A DNA stretch of 64,000 nucleotides, from contig QAOA01006449.1 in the NCBI GenBank assembly GCA_003255065.1, positions 124,001-188,000 on the forward strand, read 5' to 3'. The stretch comes from Cercis canadensis (Eukaryota > Streptophyta > Magnoliopsida > Fabales > Fabaceae). The notes under the pieces are model-generated. The model did no database searches, was not told the DNA's origin, and saw nothing but the letters and a program-made list of their open reading frames with translations. Shown one piece after another: positions 23,745 to 36,060 of the stretch (its first letter is position 1; each line of letters opens with the position of its first letter). The position numbers and the translations under genes are program-made.

Positions 23745-24225
23745 GGGTTTGTTGAGAGTTTGAAGTGAGGGGAAAGGAAAGGAGATGCGAGGAAAGAGAG
23801 GGAAAGGAAGGGAAGGGAAAGGGAGAGGTTTTCCTCTCCTTTGTTTGGATGATTAAAATGAGCAAAATGAGAGGAAATGAAATGAAAAATCCTATTGTAA
23901 AATATTTTTACTAGTTTACCCTTTATTATTAAAATAGACATATTTAATATAAAATTAAATAATATAATATACTTATTTCTTAATAAATGGGTGAGAAATT
24001 TTTTAAAAAATAAAGAGGTATAATAGTCATTTTAACATATTTCCTTTCCAAACCCCCCAATTTGGAGTAACACAAAAAATTGACCAAAAAAGGAGTGTGG
24101 GGGTTGCATCTTACCCACCGGTCTTCTCTCCTTTTTTAAGATAAATCTTTCAAACAAGGGAAAGGGGAGCTTTATTTCTCCTCTCTCCTTTCCTTTCCCC
24201 TCCAAGTAACTCCCAAAAAAAACCC
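23745..24225. mobile_element. Tourist-like MITE (PIF/Harbinger type)
   Basis: Starts GGGTTTGTTGAGAGTTTG and ends in the inverted counterpart CTCCCAAAAAAAACCC, with the inner GGGGAAAGGAAAGGAGA paired to TCTCCTTTCCTTTCCCC. It is flanked by TTA on both sides (23742-23744, 24226-24228). TTA duplication with a GGG-type TIR is the PIF/Harbinger signature. It is 481 bp and noncoding, and it lies within ECD coding sequence, separating the VFLLF and VWDTDG segments. Confidence 0.82.
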
Positions 24226-24291
24226 TTAAGTTCCTTTCTCTCTACATTAGAGTTTGGGACACTGACGGTGAGTTCTTGCTCATTGAGGCTG

Positions 24292-25696
24292 TGATAATCA
24301 CACTTTATATGTAGTAATTATCCATCATTTCTAGCTTCTTAAACCTCTTTTGGGCCTATTTGATTGGGCTTGGGCCTCATTTCATGAGTTTGGATCCAAT
24401 TGGGCCTAATTACATTTTTCAGCAATACTAGGCATTTTATGTTGTCTCTGTGTTTCATGCATATCTTTAGTTCTGGATGTCTAAAAATTACGAGTCTCAC
24501 CTTGTAAGAAAGCTGAGAGAATTATCTACAACTTTCATTTAGAGCTCCAAGGCCAATTCGGACGTCCATGAGGTCATATGTAGCCTGGAAGTTAGAGCAG
24601 AGATGTTGTCGCTGGATCCTAACCCCTGTGAAGAGATTGGGACATAAGTTTGGCTGCGGGTGTCATCTAGACCTGAAATTGGTTCCATTGGATATCTAAC
24701 ACATAAAGCTTCAATTCTTGTGAAGATGACTTCTGATGGTGCTATTGCCCCTTGAAGTTGACTGATTAGTCCAAAGAGCAGTTCAGAGTCAATTGGGCCT
24801 AACTTCCTCATTACAAGCCCAATTAAGCTCAAACCACAGCCCAATTAAAGCTAAGGCCCATGGGAATAATTCTGACCTAAGGAAAGTTTGGGTGTGCAGT
24901 TAATTTTGGATGTTAATATCTAGAGAAAGAGGCAGCCGAGTTTCATATTCTTACCTTAGACAGTTTTTCTTGCTTTCTTTCTCTCTAAGTTTTCTCTCTA
25001 GTTTCTTTGTAAATTTTGTTCCTCTTGTTCATGGAGGGTTAATTACTCAAGTCAATCCAGGTTTTGGCTGTTCTGATTATTAATTCTGAGATTATGCTTT
25101 AACTGTTTAAATTCCATTATTAATCTAGTTTCTTTCCTTTCTTGCTGGATTGAATTCGGTTTGAATGTTTAATTCGGTTGAATGATTGTTCATATGTTAA
25201 TATCTTAATTTCATATGCTTAAAAAAGGATTGGAAAGAGTAAATAATGTTTCAAAGCTTTTTGGAAGGATTATTTACCTTTGTTGGATTCTGGATTTAGG
25301 TAAAATTGGATTTGAATGAGTGCTTAATTCATTTAGTCTAAGTTGATCCAAATTCTGGTTGCTTAACCAGTAAAGATCTATAGATCACTTAGAGGCTTCT
25401 TGATGTGTTCTAAGGCCAAGAACTAGGTTAATGATCGGATGAATTTTCTGTAATCAAGGAAGAATTAAGATCAGAATTAGTTAAACTTGGATTGGTTCCT
25501 TTCATTAAGGTTTACCACTTTTAATCACTTTTTGTTGATCACTTCTACAAAACAAACCCCTTGTTTATATGTTCCTTAATTTGATTTCCTAATTAGAGTA
25601 ATCCTTTGGTTTGACTTAGTGTTGCCTTATGCTACAAGTAGCTATGGTAAACTGACTACAAATTTCACTGATTTGAAGAGCCTCGGTAGCTCATCA
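24292..25696 (+). mobile_element. Solo LTR X1 (1.4-kb family)
   Basis: Begins TGATAATCACAC and ends CTCATCA. Flanks are GGCTG (24287-24291) and AGCTG (25697-25701), a 5-bp duplication with one difference. It matches the LTR at 57201-58630 over its whole length by eye. It interrupts ECD coding sequence right after LLIEA. The short ORFs inside (for example on the minus strand at 24539) are not genes. Confidence 0.85.
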
Positions 25697-26797
25697 AGCT
25701 GCTTTCCCCCTCCCTTGATGGATTAACCTAGAGAATAGCTTGAATCCTATTTTCATTTTTTGTGGGCATCTTCACATTGTTCCCAAAAGTTGGCTTCCAA
25801 GGCCTAGTTTGGTTGATTCTTTGAAATTTTTGGTGACTGGTGGAAAGGAATCATTGGCATCTGAATCAATTCAGATGGCGGTTAAAAAATAGATTTTGAA
25901 GTACCCAAAGAAAGCCATGAGCAATATGTATAATGTTATGAACCCAGTGTTAGTGGCTCAGCTTTGAAAGCACAAGCCTTGCCTAATTTCACTTGCTGTT
26001 GAGGGGTTTTATGACAGGGATATTGATGCCCTAATGTTTGCAGCTAAAATGGAGAAATTAATGATTAGAGGGAAAGATGAAGAGTTGGTTTGTGTTTCTA
26101 TGAAGATGTCAAGGGCAATGTTAATGCAATTAGTGCAGCAAACGTTTTAGGCACCAAAATGTTATCCAATGCCTAGTAGAACTGACACATCAGTGTACAT
26201 GGAGGTAAAGTTGCGTATGAAAATTGCTTTTGGGTTTGAGATGATGTATCAATAGGGAAAGTGTCATGGTGTGGAAGGGAATGGGAGCACGCCGGAGGCA
26301 TTTATGCTGAATTTGGAGTGGGGTGGGTATTTTGAAAGGTTACTTCCAAGTTCGAAAGTGTATCAAAGATTAATGCATAATCCTAAGGAATATCATAAGA
26401 ACAGTTCTTTGCACTCAAGGGGTTGGTTTTTGCTTTTATGCCATATACCATTGAAGAAGAACTTAAAAAGTCTCATTTTAGTTTTTTGTTTTATCTTGAT
26501 GTTATTATTTTATTATTGCCAAGTTAAATATTTGACATTGTGACTTTAAGTGTTCCTGTTAGATGGATGGATGAAGTTCTTGCTTTACTGTATTCAGTAA
26601 ATGATTTTAGGAAACAGGATGTTGCTCAATCTGATGGTGATTTTTGGCTTTACAATGGAGACAAGGAGTTGAACTCTGCTATATTTGAAAGAGAAAAGGA
26701 GATGGAACTTTATGACTTAAAACATAAGAAGAAAGGAAAAGGAAAGCAAGATGTAGGTCCACTATCTGGTTATGTTGCTTATGAGTTTGATCTTGGT

Positions 26798-26962
26798 TGT
26801 GAGAAATGGTTGAAGTGTGTGAGACGAGCTTTTCATATGTACTATTTATATTAACTGTACAATAAATACAGGCCTAACCTAATCACATCTTAGTTACAAG
26901 CTTAGATGTAAGCTATAATAATTACAATATTCACAGTCAATCAATATTCTAATATTCTAACA
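26798..26962 (-). repeat. Short 3' LTR of the copia fragment
   Basis: The minus-strand start TGTTAGAATATT at 26962 follows the polypurine tract directly and a TATAAATAG box is at about 26845. The end is placed at TTTCTCACA (26798) because ECD coding similarity stops exactly there. The right-hand boundary is firm, the left is inferred. Length about 165 bp. Confidence 0.6.
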
Positions 26963-26974
26963 CTCCCCCTTAAG

Positions 26975-28262
26975 CTGGAGCATACATATCGTATGTTCCA
27001 AGCTTGTTACAAATGCAATTAACCCGATGACCTCTAAGAGATTTAGTAAATATATCTACTAACTGATCGTTTGATCTAACAAAACTAGTAGCGATATCCC
27101 TTGAAAGTATCTTCTCTCTAATAAAATGATAGTCGATCTCTATATGTTTGGTCCTTTCATGGAAGATGGATTAGAGGCAATGTGGAGACCTGGTTAGTTA
27201 TCACATATTAATCTCATTTGCTGAACCTTCATAAATTTTAACTCTTGGAGTAACTATTTCAGCTATATGAGCTCACAAGTTGCTTTAGTTGCGGCTCAAT
27301 ATTCTGCCTTAGCAGTGGACAGAGCAACAATAGACTGTTTCTTGCTCTTCCATGAAACTAGATTGCCTCCAACAAATACACAATATCCAATAGTTAAGCG
27401 TCTATCATATGGACATCTTGCCCAATCAACATCTAAACAGCCAACTACCTGAGTATGTCCTCTACCTTCATACAAGAGACCTTTACCCAGTGCCTTCTTG
27501 ATGTATTTTAAAATACGAATCACTGCATCCGAATCACTGTCACATGGAGAACTCAAAAACTGACTAACTACACTCATCGGAAAAGGCAATATCAGGTTGT
27601 GTCACTGTGAGATAGTTGAGTTTTCCAACAAGTCTCTAGTATCTGCTAGGATCTGATAAGGGCTCCTCTTGATCGGGTAGGAGCTTGACATTTGGATCCA
27701 TTGGAGTATCCACAGGTTTGTGATTTGACATGCCCGTTTCTCTCAAAATGTCCAAGGCATATTTCCGTTGTGAGATGGCAATACCCTTTTGTGATTGAGC
27801 AACTTCTATTCCTAGAAAATACTTGAGTTTGTCCAAATCTTTTGTCTGAAAGTGTTGGAATAGATGTTGTTTGAGCTATTGTATGCAATCTTGGTCATTC
27901 CCTGTAATCATAATGTCATCTACATAGATAACCAAGTGAATACATCAGTTAGGGGATGAATGACAGTAAAAGACTGAATGATCGGCCTCGCTCTAAATCC
28001 AAGGCCATGAAGATTGTTTAAGTCCATAGAAAGATCGGTGAAGTCGACATGCCAATCTAGACTACCTTTGAGCAACAAACACATGTGGTTGCTCTATATA
28101 GACTTCCTCCTGCAATTTTCCATGTAGAAAGGCATTTTTATTATCGAGCTCATAAAGGGGCCAGTGGTGAATGGCTATCATAGAGAGAAAGAAGTGAATG
28201 GAGGCCATCTTGGCAACAGGAGAAAAAGTGTCGCCATAGTCAAGGCCATAGATCTGGGTATA
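26975..28262 (-). pseudogene. RT and RNase H of the copia fragment, broken
   Basis: Minus-strand landmarks: DYGDTFSPVAKMASI (about 28225-28245), NAFLHGKLQEEVYIEQP, LVIYVDDIMITGND with catalytic YVDD (about 27910-27935), LDKLKYFLGIEVAQS and KYALDILRETGM (27636-27836), VGCLDVDWARCPYDRR and SWKSKKQSIVALSTAKAEY (27296-27589), and the RNase H end near 27000. Several stops and frameshifts separate them, for example TAG after QEEPLSDPSRY and in the RT core. Confidence 0.82.
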
Positions 28263-29556
28263 TAATAAGATATTATTTTACACTATTTGTTTCCTTTATA
28301 CTTAGACTTTTAGTGTGTGTTTCTGTTGATTTCCATAGCCCATAGACGAATTTTGTGGATTTGGACTCGTTGGTGCTTTTGGATTTTAATTGCATAATTG
28401 TTGATTTTTGGCATTGCTTACATTTTTCACTATATCTTGAGCTATAGATGTCTGATTGATGCGATTTTAGTTTTTTTAGGAAATCTGACAGAAAATTCTA
28501 CATTTCATATGAAGAGCCCAAAAGCTGATTCTCATGTCTGGACAACTAAAATTCGCGTGCAAGCAGTCCAGATTTTTTGCATCTGCCCAGCATCGACTTA
28601 TTCCATTCCTTGGGCCTGCCTATTGGACCAGTACCTGTGTATTGGACCAACATCTGCTATTTGGGCCAGGACACATGTCACTAGGGTTTAATCATGTTTT
28701 TACCATTAAGGATTTAGGAAACTAGGTTTATTTTGTAATTAGGAAACCATTAAGAAACCTAGAGGAGGCAGCCAGCTAGTATATATTCTTAAGTTGTTGA
28801 GAATAATAGAGATCACCACATTATCATCTGAAGCTGCTGCCTCCTATTCCTGAGTTCGAGTTTAGACATTTGCTTTTTGTTTAAGCCTTCCATGGAGGGC
28901 TAAGTACTTCTATAATCAATTCAAGAGGACCAGACTTGTTAATCCAGAGTTCTTGTGCTTCAATCCGGGTTTGATTTAATACAATTTGATTGACTGCTTC
29001 TTCTCATCTTCATGTGATTAAATGGTATTTTAATTGCATGTGTTATATGAATTTAAATTGATTGATTAAGTTCATCACAGTAATCAAATTGCTATCATAT
29101 TTTAAAGGTCTTTAATATATGGTTAACTTCGACAATTCATTTCTCAAATTAATCTAGACTTAGTGATATAGAGCGGTTACCTAGATTCTTTATTCCAAGA
29201 TTAATTGAATCCTGATTGGTAATCAGTAGGAATTTTAAGTGTTACTGTTAGGGGTTCCAGGTAACACTTAACCAAGAATCAAATCAGATTTAGATAATCT
29301 TTAGTGAACAAGGACGGATTGAGGTTTGGTTGCCTGCTTGAGTTGATTATGTTTTCTCTACTTGACTAAATTCTGTTTATTGCTTTCTATACTCTTATTA
29401 TTCTGGATTCAACACAAAACCCTCCTATTCTATTCACGTTGGAGTCTTAGTAGATTAATTGTTCTGGTGAATCCTTGGGAGACGACATTGGTTGCATCCT
29501 ATACTATAATTTAGTTTCAATTAGTATTGTAATTTTGTACGGTTCAGCATCCGTCA
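28263..29556 (+). mobile_element. Solo LTR Y with perfect target duplication
   Basis: Flanked by GTATA on both sides (28258-28262, 29557-29561). Begins TAATAAGATATT (first dinucleotide TG mutated to TA) and ends CATCCGTCA. It is noncoding. Near 28893 it shares CATGGAGGGCTAA with family X (about 25030), and near 29472 it has TCCTTGGGAGACGACA, typical of the 3' part of gypsy LTRs. It splits the RT of the copia fragment; RT-like sequence resumes on the other side. Confidence 0.8.
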
Positions 29557-29592
29557 GTATATCCCTTTGAAACCAATCGAGCCTTCAGATGA

Positions 29593-32531
29593 TGTCACAA
29601 CGTACCCAAATGTCGCTATGGAGATGGTTGACCAAATTTAATATAAAACAGAAGTCACCACCAATTGTTTTAGAAAATATGGTACAATTAGAAATCCATT
29701 TTTTTTATAAATGGTCTGCGTACCAGAGATTGGTTCGGGAGTCTGTTTATGCCTGGGGAAGGTGTTAGGCACCCAACAGCATCCGTCTAAAGACAATTAC
29801 CCTAAATTAGCTATGCAACAAATAAGACAAAATGTGGCCAAAAACATACTTTATTTATTCTCTAAAATAAATGCTACATTCACTAATCAATGACGGAAAA
29901 TAAACATGACATGCATGAATTCTAACAGGTTAAAATTATTCCACCCATGCGTCACATATTGTGCCTGTCGGGGTGGCACTTATCTTTGCCTAGGTTAGAT
30001 AAAAGAGACCCATTCCATATAGGACTGAGTCAATTTTATCGTTCCATGATAGACAAAGAGCCTACGGATTTTGTAAACCCTAACAATAATCCCTCAATAT
30101 TATGCATGATGATACAAAGATTAGGGGATGGGGGCTGAATTACAAACATAAAGCGGTAATGAAATAATCCTCAAGCTCCAAACTATCAATTAGTCATTCA
30201 AGATCAAATTCTCAACTTGTCAAAATCCTCAAGTATCAACATTGAAAGCTAAGGGAAAAAGGATGAAAAGTGAATGTAAGTTGCAATATCAAATCAAACA
30301 TCGATAAAATTAAACCAAAATAATCACCATTTTAACATCAAAATAGTAACAGAAATGAACCTAAACAATCGTCACTTTAAGGTCAAAACAGTGACAAAAA
30401 AATGAACCAAAACAACCATCAATTTAAGGTCAACACAGTGACCGAAAACAAATCCAAACAGCCACCAAAGATGCCCAGAACAGCCACCCTTATCAAGAGA
30501 CAAATCCAAAGAAAACTCAAAGAATTCACATGCTAATAAGCTATTCGAAACAACCATGACTCAAAGGATAAAACCAAAGAAAATTCAATGAATGCACATG
30601 GTAATCAACTACCAAAAATAGCCATGAATTTTTTGTAAATATCAAGAACAAAAGGAGTAAATCACATTGCCAACAAAATCAAATCTGAATGCCCAGAATA
30701 GTAGGGAAATTAATTCAAAATAGCAACAGAATATATGCCAGAACAACAGGGTATTTAGACACAAAACAACAGAAAAATATGCTAGAACAACAGGGTAATT
30801 AAATGCAAAATAGCAATAAAAGTATGTAGAAATTAACAGAAAATGCGCAAAATAGTGAGGTAAAATGCATAGAACAGCTGCAAGAAGGCATAGCATAATA
30901 ATAGTGAAATAAGCCAGGGCAACAACAATGTTATAGAAATAGGTAGTCATATTCAAACTAAAACTGGGAGCAGGGAAAATATGAAAAAAATATATGAAAA
31001 TTTCACATATGGAAGACACATGTCTTATGGTTTTAACAAGATAACAATCACTCGAATCGGAGCCCTGTAGCTCTAATTAGAAAATAAAAACTGCGGGCTG
31101 CCAGAGAAAACTGACAAGCCTGACAGTACAGAAAAACAAACAAATTTATATACAAACTGGGAATAGGGGAAAAGTAATTTTACTTTGAAACTTTTACACA
31201 TAAGAGGAATACATGTCATGGTTCTAACGGGATAAAAATAACTCAAACTAGAGCTTTGTAGCTCCATCTAGAAATCAAAACCGAGGGTTGCTAGAGAAGA
31301 CTGACAGACCCAAAACAATAGTAAATAATCAAATTCAAAGAAAACTTGAGAGTATGGAAAAAATGATCTGACCATTAAATTTTTATTCATAAGAGGAATA
31401 TGTCTCCCAGTTCTAAAAAAACAAGAATCACTCAAATTGGAGCTCTGTAGCTCCATCTAGAAAATAAAAATGGAGGATTGCCAGGGAAGACTGACAGCAC
31501 CGAAATAGCAGAAAAATAATCAAATTCAAATAAACACTAGGAACAAGAGAAATGAAATTTGGATATGAAAATTTTACACATAGGAGGTACACATCTACTA
31601 GTTCTATCAAATAAAGAATCACTAAAATTGGAGCTCTGTAGCTCCATCTGGAAAATAAAAATGGAGGGTTGCCAAAGAAGAATGACAAACCCGAAAATAC
31701 ACAATTCACAATTAAACCAAGTATTATCAATCAAAGAAACAACTCAAAGTCTCAAAATTAAAAATTATTTCTATATCAACATCAGAAATTGAACTTAAAT
31801 TTAGGAATCCAATATTAAGAGTACCCTAGAACCATAAGAATTAATCTTAAACTCTATCAAACTATACTATGATCAAGAAATTTAGCATATTCATTTATAT
31901 ATAACAACAAATAGACAAATTATCTACCATGAATCAAAATAGTAGCAGTAAAGATGGGACGATGGAGAAGATATTACCTTTGTAGAATGAATTTGATGGA
32001 GATTCAGACCTTATTCTCTCTTTGGCTTTCCCTTTCTCCTAATTCTCTCCTTTTTTCCCTTTTCTCTCTCATGCTTTTCTTTCTTTGCTCATCCTCTAGG
32101 TTTAATTTGCTTTCCTTCTTTTTTTAATTTCATATTTATTTAATATAGATAAGGTACACCAACTTGGACCAATGGGGAATGAGAGAAATCTATTCATTGT
32201 TTCTTCATTGGTCCTCCAAGATCTAGTGATGCAAAAATCTATTAACCAAATTTATTCTTTTTTTTTTTGTTTATTTACTATTTGTAAAACTAAATACTAA
32301 TGGATGAACCAAATGGGTTAAATTAAAAAAAAAAAAAAATTGGCTAGATTAACAATGGATTAGGCTAAGGTAGTAAGACTAGATTTTGCTTTATTACAAA
32401 GGCCAAAATAAAAAAAAATAAAAAGCAATGATAAAAAAATAAGAGCTTTCATCTTTTCAAAAGTCATCCTTCATAATTTGTTTTTTGTTTTATTCCACGA
32501 AAAAATACGTGAAAAGAATACGGTGTCTAAA
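29593..32531 (-). mobile_element. Ogre/Tat-like 3' LTR (Z)
   Basis: On the minus strand it starts at 32531 with TTTAGACACCG, right after a polypurine tract, and ends GGGTACGTTGTGACA at 29593. The end matches GGGTACGTTATGACA at 59725 but is not followed by a primer site, so this is a 3' LTR. Its 3' part carries the same block as the LTRs at 47623 and 56123 (a GTGCCTAACAC(C/T)TT(C/T)CC motif and AACC(A/C)TCTCTGGT-like motif, seen inverted at 29708-29810). It contains a four-copy 190-bp repeat and a pyrimidine tract (plus strand) at 31990-32130. About 2.94 kb. Confidence 0.8.
30955..31710 (-). repeat. Four-copy 190-bp tandem repeat inside LTR Z
   Basis: The landmark CTGTAGCTC(C/T)A(T/A) recurs with TGTAG at 31066, 31257, 31446 and 31637, giving spacings of 191, 189 and 191 bp. 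The sequence between landmarks (ACACATAAGAGGAATAC, GTTCTAA, AGACTGACAG) recurs too. Minus-strand open frames starting MELQSS in each unit are by-products of the repeat. Confidence 0.85.
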
Positions 32532-32546
32532 GTTGCCCCTCTTTAC
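32532..32546 (-). other. Polypurine tract of the element ending in LTR Z
   Basis: The minus strand reads GTAAAGAGGGGCAAC immediately before the LTR start. It sets the orientation: the element's internal region lies at higher plus-strand coordinates, that is, in the satellite array. Confidence 0.75.
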
Positions 32547-34309
32547 GTGTTTTCTTATAGAAAAACTCATTAAGCTCTCGCTTGTCATGTTTTAGTGTAA
32601 GAAACATGTAAAGACAAAAAAAAAAGTATTTTTTCCGGAGCAACAAAAAATGATAAAGAAATTTAAGAGCATCGAGATCTTTCAACCGGGAGCCAATAGA
32701 TTTTAAAAGCACCAAGATCCTTCACCTGGGAGCTAAAAAGAATTTAAAAGCACTGAGATTTATCACCTGAGAGCTGACAAAAATTTAAAAGCACTACGAT
32801 CTTTCACTCGATAGCCGATAGAATTTAAAAGCATTAAGATCTTTCAACCGAAAGCTACAAGAATTTAAAAGCATTAAGATCTTTCACCTGAGAGCCGACA
32901 TAATTTAAAAGCACTGAGATCTTTCACGTGAGAGTCGATATAATTTAAAAGCACTGAGATCTTTTACCCAGGAATCGAAAAAATTTAAAAGCACTGAGAT
33001 CTTTCACTTAGGAACTGACAAGAATTTTAAAGCATTGACTTCTTTCGCCTAGGAGCCAAAAGAATTTAAATGCTTCGAGATCCTTCACTGAGGAATTGAC
33101 AAGAATTTTCAAGCACCGACTTCTTTCACCCAGGAGCCAAAAGAATTTAAATGCTCTGAGATCTTTCACTCAAGAATTGACAAGAATTTTAAAGCACCAA
33201 GTTCTTTCACCTGGGAGACAACAAGAATTTAAAAGCACCGAGGTCTTTCAACTGTTAGCCGACGTAATTTAAAAGCACGAAAGATCTCTCACTCGGGAGC
33301 TTACAAGAATTCAGAAGTCCTGAGTTCTTTCACCCAGGAGCCAACAAAATTTAAAAGCACCAATATCTTTCACCCTGACATAATTTAAAAGCACCGAGAA
33401 CTTTCACCTTGGAGCCAACAAGAATTTAAAAGGACTAAAATGTTTCACCTGGGAGATGACATAATTTAGAAGTCCCGAGTTCTTTCACCCTTGTGCAGAC
33501 AAGAATTTAATAGCACCAAGATCTTTCACCCGGGAGTCAACATAATTTAAAAGAATCAAGATCTTTCACCCGGGATAATTTAAAAGCATTGAGGTCTTTC
33601 AACCAAGAGCTGACATAATTTAAAAGCACCAAGATTTTTCTCCATGGAGCCAACAAGAATTTTAAGGCACGAAGATCTTTCACCCGAGAGTTGTCAGAAT
33701 ATAAAAGCACCGAAATCTTTCACTCAGGAACTGCCAAGAATTTTAAGGCACCAAGTACTTTCACCCTGGAGCCAAAGAATTGAAAAGCACCGAGATCTTT
33801 CACCCAGGAGACAACAAAAGTTAAAAGCACCGAGAACTTTCACCTGGGACCATATAGAATTTAAAAACATTGAGAAATTTCATCCAGGACCATACATAAT
33901 TTAAAAGCACCAAGATCTTTCATTTAGGAGCCAACAGAATTTAAAAGGACCAAGATGTTTCACCTGATAGATGACATAATTTAGAAGCACTGAGATCTGT
34001 CAACTGGGAGCCAACAAGAATTTAAAAGCACTGAGATCTTTCACCCGTGAGCTGACATAATTTAAAAGCACCGAGATCTTTCGCCCAGGAGTCAAACAAA
34101 TTTAAAAGCACCAAGATCTTTCACTAAGGAACTGACAAGAATTTTAAAGCAACGACTTCTTTCACCCGGGAGCCAAAAGAATTTAAATGCTCTGAGATAT
34201 TTCACTCAGGAATTGAAAAGAATTTTAAAGCATAGACTTCTTTCACTTGGGAGCCAAAAGAATTTAAATGCTCCGAGATCTTTCACTCAAGAATTGACAA
34301 GAATTTTAA

Positions 34310-36060
34310 AGCATCAAGTTCTTTCACCCGGGAGCATAAAGAATTCAAAAGCATCGAGATCTTTCACTCAAGAACAGACAAGAATTTTAAAGCACCGTGT
34401 TCTTTCACCCGGGAGCCAAAAGAATTTAAATGCTCCGAGATCTTTCACTCGAGAGACGACAAAATTTAAAAGAACCGAGATCTTTTACCCGGGAGCCAAA
34501 AGAATTTAAAAGCCTTGAGATCTTTCACCTTAGAGCTGAAAGAATTTAAAAGAACCAAGTTCTTTCACCAAGGAACATAATCGAATTTAAAGGCACAAAG
34601 ATCTTTCACCCGGGAGCCGACAGTATTTACAAGCACGATCTTTCAACCGAGAGCTGAAAGAATTTAAAAGCACCAAGATCTTTCACCTAGGAACGGACAA
34701 GAATTTAAGGGCACCGAGATCTTTTATACAGGAGCCGATAAAATTTACAAGCACTAAGATCTTTCACCTGGGTGACGACAGAATTTCAAAGCACCAGGAT
34801 CTTTCATCCGGGAGCCGAAAAAATTTAGAAGTGCCAAGATCTTCCACTCAGGAACTAACAAGAATTTTAAAGCTCAAAGATCTTTCAACCCAGACCTAAC
34901 AAGAATTTAAAAGCACTGAGATCTTTCACCCGGGAGCCAACAAAATTTACAAGCATCGAGATCTTTCACCTAGGAGCCGACAACAATTTAAAAACACTGA
35001 GATCTTTCTTCCAGGAACTGACAGAATATAAACACACTGAGATTTTTCACCTAGGAGCAGACATAATTTAAAAGCACTGAGATCTTTCACCCTAGAGCGG
35101 ACAAGAATTTAAAGGCATTGAGATCTTTCACCCGAGAGATGACATAATTTAAAAGCAACCAGATTTTTCACATGTGTGCTGACAAGAATTTAAAAGCACC
35201 GAGATCCTTCACCCGGGAGCAGACAACAATTGAAAAACACCGAGATTTTTCATCCGAGAGCTAAGAACAATTTAAAAACACCGAGATCTTTCATCCAAGA
35301 GCTGACATAATATAAAAGCATCGAGATCTTTCACGCGGGAGCAGGCGGAATTTAAAGGCTCCGAGATACTTCACCCAGGAGCTGACAAAATTTACAAGCA
35401 CCGGGATCTTTCACCCAAGAGCCGACAAGTATTTAAAAGCACCAAGATCTTTCTCCAGTGAACCGACTGAATTTAAAAGCACCGAGTACTTTTAACCGTG
35501 AGCCGACGTAATTTAAAAGCACCAAGATCTTTCACCTGGGAGCTAACAAGAATTGAAAGGTACTAAGATCTTTGACTCAAGAGCCGACATAATTTAAAAG
35601 CACCGAGATCTTTCACCCTAGAGCGAAAGAGAATTTAAAGGCATCAAGATCTTTCACTTGAGAGCTGACAAAATTTAAAAGCACCCAGATCTTTCACAGG
35701 GAGCCCACAAGAATTTAAAAGCACTGAGATGTTTCACCCGGGAGCTGACAACAATTTAAAAACGACGAGATCTTACACCCAAGAGCTGACAGAATATAAA
35801 AGCACTGAGATCTTTCACTCAGGAGCCGACAAGTATTTAAAAGCACCAAGATGTTTCTCCAAGGAGCTGACAGAATTCAAAAGTGCCGAGGACTTTTAAC
35901 CGTGAGCCTACGTAATTTAAAAGCACCAAGATCTTTCACCCAAGAGCCGACAAAAATTGAAAGACACCGGGATCTTTCACCCAAGAGCAGACATAATTTA
36001 AAAGTAATGAGATCTTTCACCCTGGAGTGGACAAGAATTTAAAGGCATCGAGATCTTTCA
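34310..36060. repeat. Higher-order block of the satellite, copy 1
   Basis: The block with diagnostic variants (AGCACCGTGTTCTTTCACC, a shortened unit at 34628 reading AAGCACGATCTTTC, GAGTACTTTTAACCGTGAG near 35490) recurs about 2.86 kb later at 37175-39045. The offset is 2863-2865 bp through most of it and 2984 bp near the end, a difference of three units. Confidence 0.85.

Larger units (their letters stand above)
23412..26797 (+). pseudogene. ECDYSONELESS/SGT1 (ECD) family pseudogene, 5' part, cut by three insertions
   Basis: ECD proteins are conserved eukaryotic factors linked to transcription and pre-mRNA splicing. Recognisable pieces, in order: SRLPYDIAFYAIFPD after an ATG at 23412; WQHEPFTLSL and GDNLADEWFTVFLLF (23590-23740); VWDTDGEFLLIEA (24255-24290); VTGGKESLASESIQMAVKK and LAVEGFYDRDIDA (25830-26030); GKDEELVCVSMKMSRAM and APKCYPMPSRTD (26070-26190); GYFERLLPSSKVYQRLMHN (26320-26380); then, after about 140 bp of intron-like sequence (about 26419-26560), a WMDEVLAL to EKEMELYDLK piece up to DLG at 26797. 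An intron makes a processed retrocopy unlikely. A MITE (23745), a solo LTR (24292) and a copia LTR (26798) interrupt it. There are stops within the first ten codons, near 25893, 26149 and 26253, and a frameshift near 23590. The 3' half is not in view. Confidence 0.82.
26798..29592 (-). mobile_element. Degenerate Ty1-copia fragment with nested solo LTR Y
   Basis: 3' LTR (26798-26962), polypurine tract (TTAAGGGGGAGTG on the minus strand), RNase H and RT up to 28262, then, beyond solo LTR Y, about 30 bp more of RT-like sequence (29562-29592) before the Ogre-like LTR Z. The very short LTR and AGGGGGAGTGTTAGAATATT junction are typical of Ale/Retrofit-type copia. Its insertion ended the ECD sequence at DLG. 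Confidence 0.75.

Noticed and set aside
24539..24844. 101-codon minus-strand ORF
   Set aside because: It lies wholly inside solo LTR X1 and is not kept open in X2.
30642..31734. Minus-strand ORFs with membrane-like composition and recurring MELQSS starts
   Set aside because: They derive from the 190-bp tandem repeat and T-rich complement of LTR Z.
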